64,000 nt of DNA from Algoriphagus resistens. GTDB lineage: Bacteria; Bacteroidota; Bacteroidia; Cytophagales; Cyclobacteriaceae. Below the pieces are notes generated by a model. The model worked only from the letters and a program-made list of their open reading frames with translations. It was not told where the DNA came from and did no database searches. How positions within the stretch are numbered: position 1 is the stretch's first letter; each line of letters starts with the position of its first letter. The stretch is from positions 111,376 to 175,375 of the forward strand of contig NZ_LMXN01000014.1 in NCBI RefSeq assembly GCF_001442615.1, read 5' to 3'. The position numbers and the translations under genes were made by a program. Positions 52,357 through 61,451 of this stretch are shown one piece after another.

Positions 52357-53724
52357 TTATACCTTATCCGGTTCAGGATGAGTATACCCCTTTCTGTAGG
52401 GTCTTCGTAATCGCTCAGTAGCTTCCTTATCCCCTAGTACTGTCATTGTTTTTGGATCATATCTTAATGCCCGACCGCCCAAATCCATAGAAATATTTGC
52501 CAAAATGCAAGCAGCGGTGGAAATATGTCCTTCTTCAATATCCGCTATAGGAAGAGAATTAGTCTCAATCGCCTTCAACCAATTTTGCATATGAAGCCTG
52601 GTGGCAGGAGCCGCATTGAGCTCTATATCCGGCTCATTCACATCTTCAGGATATTTTTCCCGTTCGAAAAGACAGTCAAAATGGATTGGTTTTTCTTCTT
52701 TATCCAGAGGAATATAATCAGCTTGCATCGTACTGCCGGCCAACATTCCCTTTTCTCCAAAAATCTTAAAGGCCCAAGGGTAGTCGGGATCGTCTGGGGT
52801 TCCCCAGGTTCTATGCTGCCAAACGACATTCAATTCAGGGTATTCAAATATCGCTGACTGCGTGTCTGAAATAGTTGATTTGCCTTCTTTTTGAACATAG
52901 ATCCCGCCAGTGGATGTGATCTGCGTTGGCCAACCTAGCTTTAACATCCACCGAACAGTGTCCAGCATATGTACACACATGTCACCGGTGATACCATTTC
53001 CATATTCTATAAATGTTCTCCACCAGCGCTTGTGCGGAATTCCATCATAGGGTCTCAATGGTGCAGGTCCTGTCCATAAATCATAATTGAAAAAGTCAGG
53101 GACGGGCTCCACAGGCGGATTACCATTTGCCCGCATATGGAAATAGCAGCACACTTCCACATGGGAAATCTTACCAAGCTTACCACTATCAATGATTTGT
53201 TCCTTGGCATCGATCAAATGCGGGGTGCTTTTGCGTTGGGTTCCCACTTGTACCACTTTATTATATTTTCTTGCTGCTGCCACCATTGCCTCCCCTTCTA
53301 TTACATCCACGGAAATCGGCTTTTGTACATAGACATGGGCACCAGCTTTAAGTGAATCTATACATTGGAGGGCGTGCCAATGGTCCGGGGAGCCGATTAG
53401 TACAAATTCAGGCTTTTCTTTAGCCAAAAGTTCTTTGTAATCTTCGTAAAGTGCGGGCACTTTTCCTGACTTCTGGCGGGCTGCTACCATGTCTCCGGCA
53501 GCTTTCAGCATGTTTTTGTCCGGATCACAGAGTCCGACTACTTCCACATCTGCTACTTGTATCAAACGAAAAAGGTCAGATTTGCCATACCAGCCAGTGC
53601 CGATCAAAGCTACTTGAAGTGGCCCTTCCCGATCTTTGAAGTCCATTCCTAACAATCCAAAACTGGCAAGCGTGGCCAAGGCAGATGAGCCTTTGAGAAA
53701 ATCTCTACGGTTTAATGAATTCAT
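52357..53724 (-). CDS. Tat-exported Gfo/Idh/MocA family oxidoreductase (copy 1)
   Basis: A 455-residue NAD(P)-dependent oxidoreductase with a twin-arginine signal (NRRDFLKGSSA), Rossmann motif VALIGTGWYGKSD, the catalytic-site segment QKPISVD and the C-terminal substrate domain (GDMCVHMLDTVRWML). Exported members act on sugars or inositols, some forming 3-keto-glycosides with a tightly held cofactor; the substrate is unknown here. It is the product of a tandem duplication with the gene at 53837-55204, with which it is similar along its whole length, 112 bases apart on the same strand. Confidence 0.92.
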   Translation of the reverse strand: MNSLNRRDFLKGSSALATLASFGLLGMDFKDREGPLQVALIGTGWYGKSDLFRLIQVADVEVVGLCDPDKNMLKAAGDMVAARQKSGKVPALYEDYKELLAKEKPEFVLIGSPDHWHALQCIDSLKAGAHVYVQKPISVDVIEGEAMVAAARKYNKVVQVGTQRKSTPHLIDAKEQIIDSGKLGKISHVEVCCYFHMRANGNPPVEPVPDFFNYDLWTGPAPLRPYDGIPHKRWWRTFIEYGNGITGDMCVHMLDTVRWMLKLGWPTQITSTGGIYVQKEGKSTISDTQSAIFEYPELNVVWQHRTWGTPDDPDYPWAFKIFGEKGMLAGSTMQADYIPLDKEEKPIHFDCLFEREKYPEDVNEPDIELNAAPATRLHMQNWLKAIETNSLPIADIEEGHISTAACILANISMDLGGRALRYDPKTMTVLGDKEATERLRRPYRKGYTHPEPDKV

Positions 53725-53836
53725 TATGTAAAGGGTTGAGGTTTATTGTAGCACATAAGTTACAAAAACACAAACCCTTAGCAACAAGAATTGGATGAGT
53801 GGAAATGGATTGTTCAGAAATTTGGGATTTCGATTC

Positions 53837-55204
53837 TCAAATTTTGTCAGGCTCTGGATGAACATAACCATCACGATAAGGTCTTCTCAAAAGTGCAGTA
53901 GCCTCTTCATCTCCGATAATGGTCATTGTTTTTGGGTCATATTTTAAAGGGCGCCCTCCTAAATCCATGGACATATTTGCCAGAATGCAGGATGCAGTAG
54001 AAATATGTCCTTCCATTACGTCTGCTACGGGCAAGGTGTCTTTTTCTATGGCTTGAAGCCAATCTTTAAGCTGCCCGCGCGTGGCTGGAGCGGCATGGAT
54101 TTCTATGTCTTTTTCCGTAACGTCCTCAGGATATTGTTCTTTTTCCAATAGCACCGGATAATGAATAGGCTCCCCATTGTTCCTACCTTCCGGATAGAAA
54201 TCAGCCCGCATCGGACTGCCTGCCAGCATGCCGCTTTCTCCATAAATCTTAAAAGCCCAGGGGTAATCTTTGTCCACTGGATTGCCCCAAGATCGGTGTT
54301 GCCACACTATATTTAATTCATCAAACTCAAACAGTGCAGTTTGGGTATCCGAAATATTTGAAATGGATTCTTTGTCTACATAGATTCCTCCGGTGGAAGT
54401 CACCTGTATCGGCCAACCCAGATCAAGCATCCAACGTACCGCATCCAGCATGTGCACGCACATATCGCCCACAATACCATTTCCATATTCCATAAAAGCC
54501 CTCCAGCCACGATGTAAAATGCCTCTGTATGGCAGCATAGGAGCAGGGCCTGCCCAAAGATCATAATTCAAATTATCCGGAACAGGGATGATGTTCGGAT
54601 GACTTCTATTTCTCATATGATAATAACAGCAAACCTCCGCGTGGGAGATTTTGCCTAGCTTTCCCGAGTCTATAATTTCTTTTTTTGCCTGAACCAAATG
54701 TGGAGTGCTTCTACGCTGGGTGCCTATTTGCACTTTTCGGTCATATTTTCTGGCTGCTGCCAAAATCGCCTCTCCTTCAATTACATCCACGGATATTGGC
54801 TTTTGCAGATAAACATGTGCTCCATTTTTCACCGCATCTATTGCCATCAGCGCATGCCAGTGATCGGGTGAGCCAATTAGTACATATTCAGGTTTTTCAT
54901 TGGCCAAAAGCTCTTTGTAATTTTCATAAAGTGCCGGCACTTTTCCTGATTTCTGTCGGGTAGAAACCAGCTTTCCTGCTTCTGCCAATTGCTTGGAATC
55001 TACGTCACAAAGTGCGACCACTTCCACATCTGCTACTTGGATCAAGCGAAAAAGATCAGATTTACCGTACCAGCCAGTACCGATAAGTGCCACTTGAATT
55101 GGCCCTTCTCTGTCTTTAAAATCCATTCCAAGCAAGCCAAAACTTGTTAGAGACATCAATGCTGTACTTCCTTTTAAAAATTCTCTTCGATTGAGGGGGT
55201 TCAT
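53837..55204 (-). CDS. Tat-exported Gfo/Idh/MocA family oxidoreductase (copy 2)
   Basis: Paralog of the neighbouring gene, also 455 residues. It has a Tat signal NRREFLKGSTA, VALIGTGWYGKSD, QKPISVD, and GDMCVHMLDAVRWML. Differences cluster in the substrate domain (RNRSHPNIIPVPDNLNYD versus RANGNPPVEPVPDFFNYD), suggesting distinct substrates. It precedes copy 1 on the minus strand and may be co-transcribed with it. Duplication is recent enough that no alignment gaps are apparent at the N-terminal half. Confidence 0.92.
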   Translation of the reverse strand: MNPLNRREFLKGSTALMSLTSFGLLGMDFKDREGPIQVALIGTGWYGKSDLFRLIQVADVEVVALCDVDSKQLAEAGKLVSTRQKSGKVPALYENYKELLANEKPEYVLIGSPDHWHALMAIDAVKNGAHVYLQKPISVDVIEGEAILAAARKYDRKVQIGTQRRSTPHLVQAKKEIIDSGKLGKISHAEVCCYYHMRNRSHPNIIPVPDNLNYDLWAGPAPMLPYRGILHRGWRAFMEYGNGIVGDMCVHMLDAVRWMLDLGWPIQVTSTGGIYVDKESISNISDTQTALFEFDELNIVWQHRSWGNPVDKDYPWAFKIYGESGMLAGSPMRADFYPEGRNNGEPIHYPVLLEKEQYPEDVTEKDIEIHAAPATRGQLKDWLQAIEKDTLPVADVMEGHISTASCILANMSMDLGGRPLKYDPKTMTIIGDEEATALLRRPYRDGYVHPEPDKI

Positions 55205-55348
55205 AGGTTATGGGTTGAGGGTATAAGATTCTCAAATTACAAAAAGGAAGGATTTTGACAAGCAATTTTAGTAATCGAGGAGATAAGCGCTGATGAACAA
55301 CATTACCGAGAAAAAATTTTAGAGAAGGAAGAATTCTTAATTAGAGGC

Positions 55349-55810
55349 TTACATAGCTGTCCAATCCAATTGCTTTCCTTGCTCTTCGGCTTGTTTATCC
55401 TTGCCGCTGCCGATAGCTAGTCCTACACCTATTCCTATTGGCAATCCAATTCCTAAAAAGGCCATATTCCCCAATGCAGCTCCAAATACAATACCTAATG
55501 GAATCCCAAATGTCGCCATACCCAAAGCAAGCCATTGGAGTTGGTAGTGGTTTTTCCCTACTAATCCCAGCTCATTTTTCACTAGTTTGAGGATGGCTGT
55601 TTGCGCTAATCCCATCTGTTTAATCAATTGCGGATCCGGCCCATGGAAATTATTTACTCCGGTAATGATTTCATTGATCTGAGATTCTACGGATTCTGGA
55701 CAGCCTTTTTCTTCGATAGCGACCAAAAGTGTGCTCAGGTTATGAGTAGCTTTTGCAAGCTTTGGATTTTCTGCGATGGAGGGGCGGGGAGAAAGTGTTG
55801 ACAGGGGCAT
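55349..55810 (-). CDS. Small membrane protein with a glycine-rich helical hairpin (hypothetical)
   Basis: A 153-residue protein that I do not recognise. The first 90 residues are hydrophilic and probably helical (two segments rich in Leu, Glu and Asn). Two glycine-rich membrane segments follow (about residues 95-114 and 117-135, GIPLGIVFGAALG and GIGLPIGIGVGLAIG), then a charged tail ending LDWTAM. The double-glycine-zipper look suggests oligomerisation in the membrane, which is inference. It has no operon partner in tight spacing. Confidence 0.65.
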   Translation of the reverse strand: MPLSTLSPRPSIAENPKLAKATHNLSTLLVAIEEKGCPESVESQINEIITGVNNFHGPDPQLIKQMGLAQTAILKLVKNELGLVGKNHYQLQWLALGMATFGIPLGIVFGAALGNMAFLGIGLPIGIGVGLAIGSGKDKQAEEQGKQLDWTAM

Positions 55811-55931
55811 GGGATAAAGTTAAAAAAAGATTCCTTTGAATAGAGTTTGGTAAGATTCTATTGATGTCAAGGTTAGTATAGACCAAAGAAGCGAGGCTAC
55901 ACCGGCCCCCGACATTCCGAATCTTACATTC

Positions 55932-57002
55932 CTAAAAACTCACTCCAAATCGTTCTCCCAATTCCGTCAAATCCTTTACCACCGGATCAAGCAATGGAAT
56001 TCCATCTTTCATGCGGATAGCTTCCAATTCCCGCTCAGGATCTCCGGGGATTAATACTTTTTCATTTCCGGGTGTTGGTTTTGCTGCACGGAATCGGGTG
56101 ATCCAATTGTCCATATGGGCTTTAAATTCATCTGCCGGACGGAAGGCATCCACACGCATCGCCCCAAAAAAGTGTCCGATCCCTTCTCCGACAGGGTTTG
56201 GATCTGGTTCTAAGAATGCCACGAATGGAGGAACCCAAGGTCCGTAATTGGCGCCGGAAAGCACTGCTGAAAAAATATCCACGATGGAACCTAGGGCATA
56301 ACCCTTATGCGAACCATGTTCCCGATCACCGCCGAGCGGAAGCAATGCCCCTCCATCTTTTACGCCATTGGCAGAAGTGGTAGGATTGCCGTCTTTATCC
56401 TGCACCCATCCGGTTGGTGTATCCATCCCTTTTCGTTGTAGAATTTCTAATTTCCCATTGGCAGCTGTAGTGGTAGCCAAATCAGCTACAAAAGGGGGCT
56501 GATCTTTGGCAGGGATAGCCACAGCGATTGGATTGGTCCCTAAAAGCCTTTCCTGAGAAAAGGTAGGAGCGACCAGAGGACTGGCATTTGTCAAAGAAAT
56601 TCCGATCATATCATGTGCCAACGCCTGCATAGCATGGTAACCGGCGATGCCGTAATGATTTGAGTTTTTCACCGAAACCCAGCCTGTCCCAGCAATCTTG
56701 GCTTTCTCAATAGCAATTTTCATTGCGTATGGAGCTACCACCAATCCTAAACCTCCATCACCGTCTACTACTGCAGTGGAGGGGGTTTCATGAACAACCC
56801 GCACCTTCGGAGTGGCATTGATTCTTCCTTTTTCCCATAAACGTACGTAACCCGAAAGCCGGGCGACCCCATGACTGTCTACCCCACGAAGATCTGCTGA
56901 AAGCAAAACATCCGCAGCTGTCTTGGCTTGCTCATCCGGACAGCCGATTTTGGAAAGCATACCCAGCGTAAAAGAATGAAGTTGTTCGTAGGAATAGATC
57001 AT
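55932..57002 (-). CDS. Ldh2-type malate/L-lactate/ureidoglycolate dehydrogenase
   Basis: NAD(P)-dependent 2-hydroxyacid oxidoreductase of the COG2055 family, unrelated to classical LDH. The 356 residues carry LRGVDSHGVARLSGYVRLWE, VKNSNHYGIAGYHAM, LTNASPLVAPT, LLGTNPIAVAIPA and GGDREHGSHKGYALG. The substrate (malate, lactate, ureidoglycolate or another 2-hydroxyacid) cannot be assigned from sequence. It is alone, 70 bases from the Ppx gene on the same strand. Confidence 0.9.
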   Translation of the reverse strand: MIYSYEQLHSFTLGMLSKIGCPDEQAKTAADVLLSADLRGVDSHGVARLSGYVRLWEKGRINATPKVRVVHETPSTAVVDGDGGLGLVVAPYAMKIAIEKAKIAGTGWVSVKNSNHYGIAGYHAMQALAHDMIGISLTNASPLVAPTFSQERLLGTNPIAVAIPAKDQPPFVADLATTTAANGKLEILQRKGMDTPTGWVQDKDGNPTTSANGVKDGGALLPLGGDREHGSHKGYALGSIVDIFSAVLSGANYGPWVPPFVAFLEPDPNPVGEGIGHFFGAMRVDAFRPADEFKAHMDNWITRFRAAKPTPGNEKVLIPGDPERELEAIRMKDGIPLLDPVVKDLTELGERFGVSF

Positions 57003-57071
57003 AATAACAGGAGGATTAAACTGGCAAATAATTATCAGCCAAAGATAAGAAAGGAAACTTTTTGGTGAATT

Positions 57072-58016
57072 TTAGAGGGCTGTTTGCTCTGGAATAAGCA
57101 AGGAAGCAATAGCTCCTTCCTTCAAAGCATAATGAGAACAGGTAATAAAATCAACGTCTATATATCGCAGGATAAATTCGATCAGGCTTGATGCAACTAC
57201 GATCATATCCACACGCATGGGAATCATTCCGGGAATCAGCAAGCGTTCTTCCTTGTTTTTGCTCAATAGCATGCGGTGAATTGCCTCGTACTCTTCTACG
57301 GGTAACTCAAATACATGTCGACCGGTGAGTTTACACTGAAGCATGGATTCAAAATAGATATCTGTCAGCGTATCGAAAGTACCGGATGCCCCCACCAGAC
57401 CGGATGGTTTGTAGGTTTGAATTGCTGATATCAGAGGTTGGAGCTTTTCTTCCAGATAGCCTTCAAGTTTTTCAACTTCTTCCGGCAAAATAGGATCATG
57501 ATAATGAAAAAGCTCCAAAAGCCGCTGTCCGCCGATTTCAAAGCTTTGTTTCCATAGTGCTCCTTGGCTATTGCCAATTATGAATTCCACAGAACCGCCA
57601 CCGATGTCCATCATCAGTTCGGTCTGGCCATTGAGCGAACCTGAAAGCTTAATCCCTTGATAGATCATCTGCGCTTCTTCTGCACCTGAAAGTACTTGAA
57701 TGTCAATACCAATAGTTTTTTTGACAGTTTCGACGAATTTAGGTCCGTTTTCTGCGTTGCGTACAGCGCTGGTAGCAAAAGCAAAAACCTGATCTATGTG
57801 CTCGCCATCGATCAGGTTTTTGAAATGGGTTATAGTATGGAGCGCTCTTTTTATGGCATCTTGTGCCAGGGTGTTTTGATTGATTCCACCTTTCCCCAAT
57901 TTGACAGGGATTTTCTCCTTGTAAATCGTCTTGAAATTTACACCATCCAGTTCTACCAATAACAAATGGAATGTATTGGTCCCCATGTCAATCACCGCCG
58001 CCTTTCGGTTACTCAT
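57072..58016 (-). CDS. Ppx/GppA family phosphatase
   Basis: A 314-residue ASKHA-fold phosphatase: AVIDMGTNTFHLLLVEL, FATSAVRNAENG, the catalytic-glutamate region GAEEAQMIY and the phosphate-binding MDIGGGSVEFI. The short length, with no C-terminal HD domain, indicates exopolyphosphatase or a short Ppx/GppA variant; polyphosphate or pppGpp is the likely substrate. Next to it, upstream, is the divergent acyl-CoA carboxylase gene across a 253-base gap. Confidence 0.92.
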   Translation of the reverse strand: MSNRKAAVIDMGTNTFHLLLVELDGVNFKTIYKEKIPVKLGKGGINQNTLAQDAIKRALHTITHFKNLIDGEHIDQVFAFATSAVRNAENGPKFVETVKKTIGIDIQVLSGAEEAQMIYQGIKLSGSLNGQTELMMDIGGGSVEFIIGNSQGALWKQSFEIGGQRLLELFHYHDPILPEEVEKLEGYLEEKLQPLISAIQTYKPSGLVGASGTFDTLTDIYFESMLQCKLTGRHVFELPVEEYEAIHRMLLSKNKEERLLIPGMIPMRVDMIVVASSLIEFILRYIDVDFITCSHYALKEGAIASLLIPEQTAL

Positions 58017-58240
58017 ACGCTGCCAATTTTTAAGATGGGCGAATATAGAAAGTTATTTGAAATGAGATCTTTCTACTTTTGTTTTATTAGTCTGTTTTTT
58101 TTGGAAAAGTACAGTTGCGTATTTTAACGGGGTGTAGTTGGGGGATTTAGTCTAAATTCAGGTTTTTGTCATTTCTATGAATTTGACCCAAAGGGAAACT
58201 TCATTCCCGAAGGATTTTTTCCATACCTGCCAAAGCCTGT

Positions 58241-58248
58241 TATATTTG
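58241..58248 (+). promoter_or_regulatory. Promoter -7 box of the acyl-CoA carboxylase gene (TATATTTG)
   Basis: Exact TAnnTTTG match 21 bases before the ATG at 58270. No clear TTTG is present at -33. Confidence 0.55.
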
Positions 58249-58269
58249 GGCTAGTCTAAAAACTATCCT

Positions 58270-59853
58270 ATGGACAATCAGAATAAACCCAATTATATAT
58301 TGCCGGGGAAAGCGGGTAAAATTGAATTGCTGAAAAAGAAAAATGCAGAAGCACTTTTAGGTGGGGGAGAAGCCCGGATTGCATCTCAACATAAGAAAGG
58401 AAAGCTCACCGCGCGCGAGCGAGTGGAGCTGTTGATGGATGAAGGTACCTTTCAGGAGATCGATAAATTCGTGATGCATAGAGCTAAGGATTTTGGACTG
58501 GATAAAGAACATTACCTTGGGGATGGTGTGATCACAGGATATGGAGAGGTCAATGGGAGATTAGTGTATGTGTTTTCGCAGGACTTTACCGTTTTTGGAG
58601 GCTCGCTGTCTGAAACCCATGCTGAGAAAATCTGTAAAATCATGGATATAGCCATGAAAAACGGAGCGCCAGTAATAGGGTTAAATGACTCTGGTGGAGC
58701 CAGGATCCAAGAGGGAGTGAATTCCCTGGGTGGCTATGCCGATATATTCTATAGGAATACACTCGCGTCTGGAGTGGTGCCACAGATCTCCGCGATCATG
58801 GGGCCATGTGCAGGCGGGGCTGTTTATTCCCCTGCAATCACTGACTTTATACTAATGGTAGAAAACACTTCTTATATGTTTGTCACAGGTCCGAATGTGG
58901 TGAAAACGGTGACTCAGGAAAATGTCACCGCGGAGGAATTAGGCGGTGCGTCTGCCCACAGTACTAAAAGTGGAGTTACTCATTTCGCCTGTGCCAATGA
59001 GTTGGAATGTATTCTGCATATCAAAAAGGTCTTGAGCTACATGCCTCAAAACTGTGAGGAAATCGCTCCGGTTTATCCCTACGAAATGCTGGAGAATGAA
59101 AGCAGAAAGGAGATGGACGACTTGATTCCTGAGAATCCAAACCAGCCCTATGATATCCGGGATGCGGTAAGGGGAATTGTAGATGAGGATTCATTCTTAG
59201 AAGTGCATGAGAATTTTGCAGATAATATTGTGGTTGGTTTTGCCAGAATTGCCGGTAGAAGTATAGGCGTGGTTGGAAACCAGCCTCAGTCCATGGCGGG
59301 TGTTTTGGATAATGATGCTTCGGTCAAGGCGGCAAGGTTTGTCAGGACTTGCGATTGCTTTAATGTCCCACTTTTGGTATTAGTGGACGTACCAGGGTTT
59401 TTGCCTGGGACAGATCAAGAATGGAATGGTATCATCTCAAATGGGGCAAAATTGTTGTATGCATTTTCCGAGGCAACAGTTCCAAGAATTACGGTAATCA
59501 CAAGAAAAGCTTATGGAGGAGCTTATGATGTGATGAATTCCAAACATATTGGGGCTGATCTTAACTTTGCGTGGCCAACAGCCGAGATCGCAGTAATGGG
59601 GGCGAAGGGAGCCTCGGAGATTATTTTCAGGAAAGAAATAGCTGAAGCCAAAGATCCAGAAGCAAAACTTCAGGAAAAAGTGGACGAATACACAGCCAAG
59701 TTTGCCAATCCCTACCGCGCAGCACATCGGGGCTTTATTGACGAAGTCATTATGCCCTCAGAAACAAGGGTTAAATTAATCAAAGCCTTCAAAATGCTGG
59801 AGAATAAAGTGGATAAGATCCCCAGGAAGAAGCACGGGAATATTCCCCTATAA
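58270..59853 (+). CDS. Acyl-CoA carboxylase beta (carboxyltransferase) subunit
   Basis: Biotin-dependent carboxyltransferase of the propionyl/methylcrotonyl-CoA or methylmalonyl-CoA decarboxylase type. The 527 residues hold both crotonase-fold halves: GGSLSETHAEKICKIMDIA, NDSGGARIQEGV and GPCAGGAVYSPAITDF in the acyl-CoA half; DVPGFLPGTDQEWNG, RKAYGGAYDVMNSKH and AEIAVMGAKGASEI in the carboxybiotin half. Propionyl-CoA carboxylase is the likeliest, but biotin-carrying and other partner genes are not here. Confidence 0.9.
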   Translation: MDNQNKPNYILPGKAGKIELLKKKNAEALLGGGEARIASQHKKGKLTARERVELLMDEGTFQEIDKFVMHRAKDFGLDKEHYLGDGVITGYGEVNGRLVYVFSQDFTVFGGSLSETHAEKICKIMDIAMKNGAPVIGLNDSGGARIQEGVNSLGGYADIFYRNTLASGVVPQISAIMGPCAGGAVYSPAITDFILMVENTSYMFVTGPNVVKTVTQENVTAEELGGASAHSTKSGVTHFACANELECILHIKKVLSYMPQNCEEIAPVYPYEMLENESRKEMDDLIPENPNQPYDIRDAVRGIVDEDSFLEVHENFADNIVVGFARIAGRSIGVVGNQPQSMAGVLDNDASVKAARFVRTCDCFNVPLLVLVDVPGFLPGTDQEWNGIISNGAKLLYAFSEATVPRITVITRKAYGGAYDVMNSKHIGADLNFAWPTAEIAVMGAKGASEIIFRKEIAEAKDPEAKLQEKVDEYTAKFANPYRAAHRGFIDEVIMPSETRVKLIKAFKMLENKVDKIPRKKHGNIPL

Positions 59854-59939
59854 TGTCCACTGGTAACGGTCGACTGATAACAGCCATCTAGTGTTTTTAG
59901 GTAACTTTATTGTCTTAATTAGGACTTAAAATTATCAAG

Positions 59940-60283
59940 ATGGTATTTAAATTTAAAAACTTAAGAGGGGACTTGCGATCGATCTTACCTTAGAAGTCAA
60001 TAATTTAATAAAGAAATTTACTTTAGAAGAGAACTATGTTCCGGTCAGCAAATGCAACGCACAGCTGATTCTGTAGCCTTGAGTAATGCAGAATCCTCAA
60101 CTGAGCAACCAAATCCCGAATTCAAGAAGTTTTTGGGCTATTTTATTCGATCTGGGATGGATGTTATGAGTTGTCTTTACATTGGAAGGAAAAGAGAAAT
60201 AATAAATGAAAGTGATTTTCAGAAACGCTATAAGTGATTCACTGATTACAAAACTTCAAGCATTAAGAGATTCAATCAATTAA
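59940..60283 (+). pseudogene. Four-helix-bundle (S23/IVS-type) protein gene with three frameshifts
   Basis: Reading through three frames reconstructs a four-helix-bundle protein: MVFKFKNLR (59940-59966), then GLAIDLTLEVNNLIKKF (from 59969), then MQRTADSVALSNAESSTEQP, PEFKKFLGYFIRSG and CLYIGRKREIINESDF (60052-60234), then LITKLQALRDSIN (from 60236) to the stop at 60281-60283. The frame changes near 59967, about 60045-60050 and 60235. Family members are short, of unknown function, and often near mobile or rRNA loci. The gene is not functional as it stands. The longest intact part is 61 codons. Confidence 0.75.
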
Positions 60284-60331
60284 ACTACCACCTGCTGCGG
60301 ATTCTCGTCCGTAGGCCGTGGACTATATCCT

Positions 60332-61414
60332 ATGAGCAATACTATTACTAACGAGCAGAAAGCTTTTCTCACCAACTATCTTAACAATGCCTCCCCTACG
60401 GGATTCGAAGCATCAGGCCAGCAGATCTGGTTGGATTATATCAAACCGTTCACCGATGAGTATTTCACTGACAATTATGGAACTGCAGTAGCGGTAATCA
60501 ATCCAACCGCTGAATACAAGGTGGTGATTGAAGCGCATGCCGATGAAATCAGTTGGTTTGTGAATTACATCAAAGACGATGGTTATATCTATGTACGACG
60601 TAATGGTGGCTCGGACCATATGATTGCGCCTTCCATGCGGGTAAATATCCATACTGACAAGGGAATGCTTCCGGGGGTTTTTGGCTGGCCGGCCATTCAT
60701 GTACGAAAAGACGGCAAAGAAGAAGCTCCCACTTTGGATAATATATTCATCGATGTAGGGGCAAGAACCAAAGATGAAGTGGAGGAAATGGGAATTCACG
60801 TGGGATGTGTGATTACTTTCAAGGATGAATTGACCGAGTTGAATGGGAAATTCTACTCCGGTAGAGCGCTGGACAATAGGATCGGCGGATATATGATTGC
60901 TCAGGTAGCAAGGAAAATCAAAGAGTCAGGAAAAAAACTTCCATTTGGCCTGTATGTGGTAAATGCGGTTCAGGAAGAAATAGGTCTTCGCGGAGCTGAA
61001 ATGATTGCCGCCAAAATCAAACCCAATGCGGCAATCATCACCGATGTGTGTCACGACACTACAGCACCATTATATAATAAAGTGGTAAGTGGGGACATCT
61101 CTGCAGGCAAAGGCCCCGTTCTTCCAGTAGGTGCTTCTGTGCATAAAAAGCTATTGGATCTTATTATAGATACTGCTAATAAGAATGATATTCCATTTCA
61201 GCGGTCTACAGCTTCCAGATCGACGGGAACAGACACGGATGCTTTTGCTTACTCCAATGAAGGCGTGCCATCTGCTTTGATTTCTCTTCCCTTGAAATAC
61301 ATGCACACGACAGTAGAGACTGCAAGCAAGGAAGATATTGACCAGGTGGTCAATTTGATGTATGAGTTCTTGCTGGAATTTGACCCAACTTTTGACTTTA
61401 GATATATTAAATAG
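60332..61414 (+). CDS. M42 family metallopeptidase (glutamyl/deblocking aminopeptidase-like)
   Basis: Cytosolic dinuclear-metal aminopeptidase that forms tetrahedral particles in the family. The 360 residues have the metal and catalytic motifs EAHADEISWFV, GRALDNRIGGYM, the catalytic glutamates in AVQEEIGLRGA, ITDVCHD and the C-terminal MHTTVETASKEDI. It begins 48 bases after the four-helix-bundle pseudogene and is probably monocistronic, or followed by the BtuF-like gene 37 bases on. Confidence 0.93.
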   Translation: MSNTITNEQKAFLTNYLNNASPTGFEASGQQIWLDYIKPFTDEYFTDNYGTAVAVINPTAEYKVVIEAHADEISWFVNYIKDDGYIYVRRNGGSDHMIAPSMRVNIHTDKGMLPGVFGWPAIHVRKDGKEEAPTLDNIFIDVGARTKDEVEEMGIHVGCVITFKDELTELNGKFYSGRALDNRIGGYMIAQVARKIKESGKKLPFGLYVVNAVQEEIGLRGAEMIAAKIKPNAAIITDVCHDTTAPLYNKVVSGDISAGKGPVLPVGASVHKKLLDLIIDTANKNDIPFQRSTASRSTGTDTDAFAYSNEGVPSALISLPLKYMHTTVETASKEDIDQVVNLMYEFLLEFDPTFDFRYIK

Positions 61415-61451
61415 ATGATAAGGTTATCTGGCTGGGCGTGTCATTTTTGAT

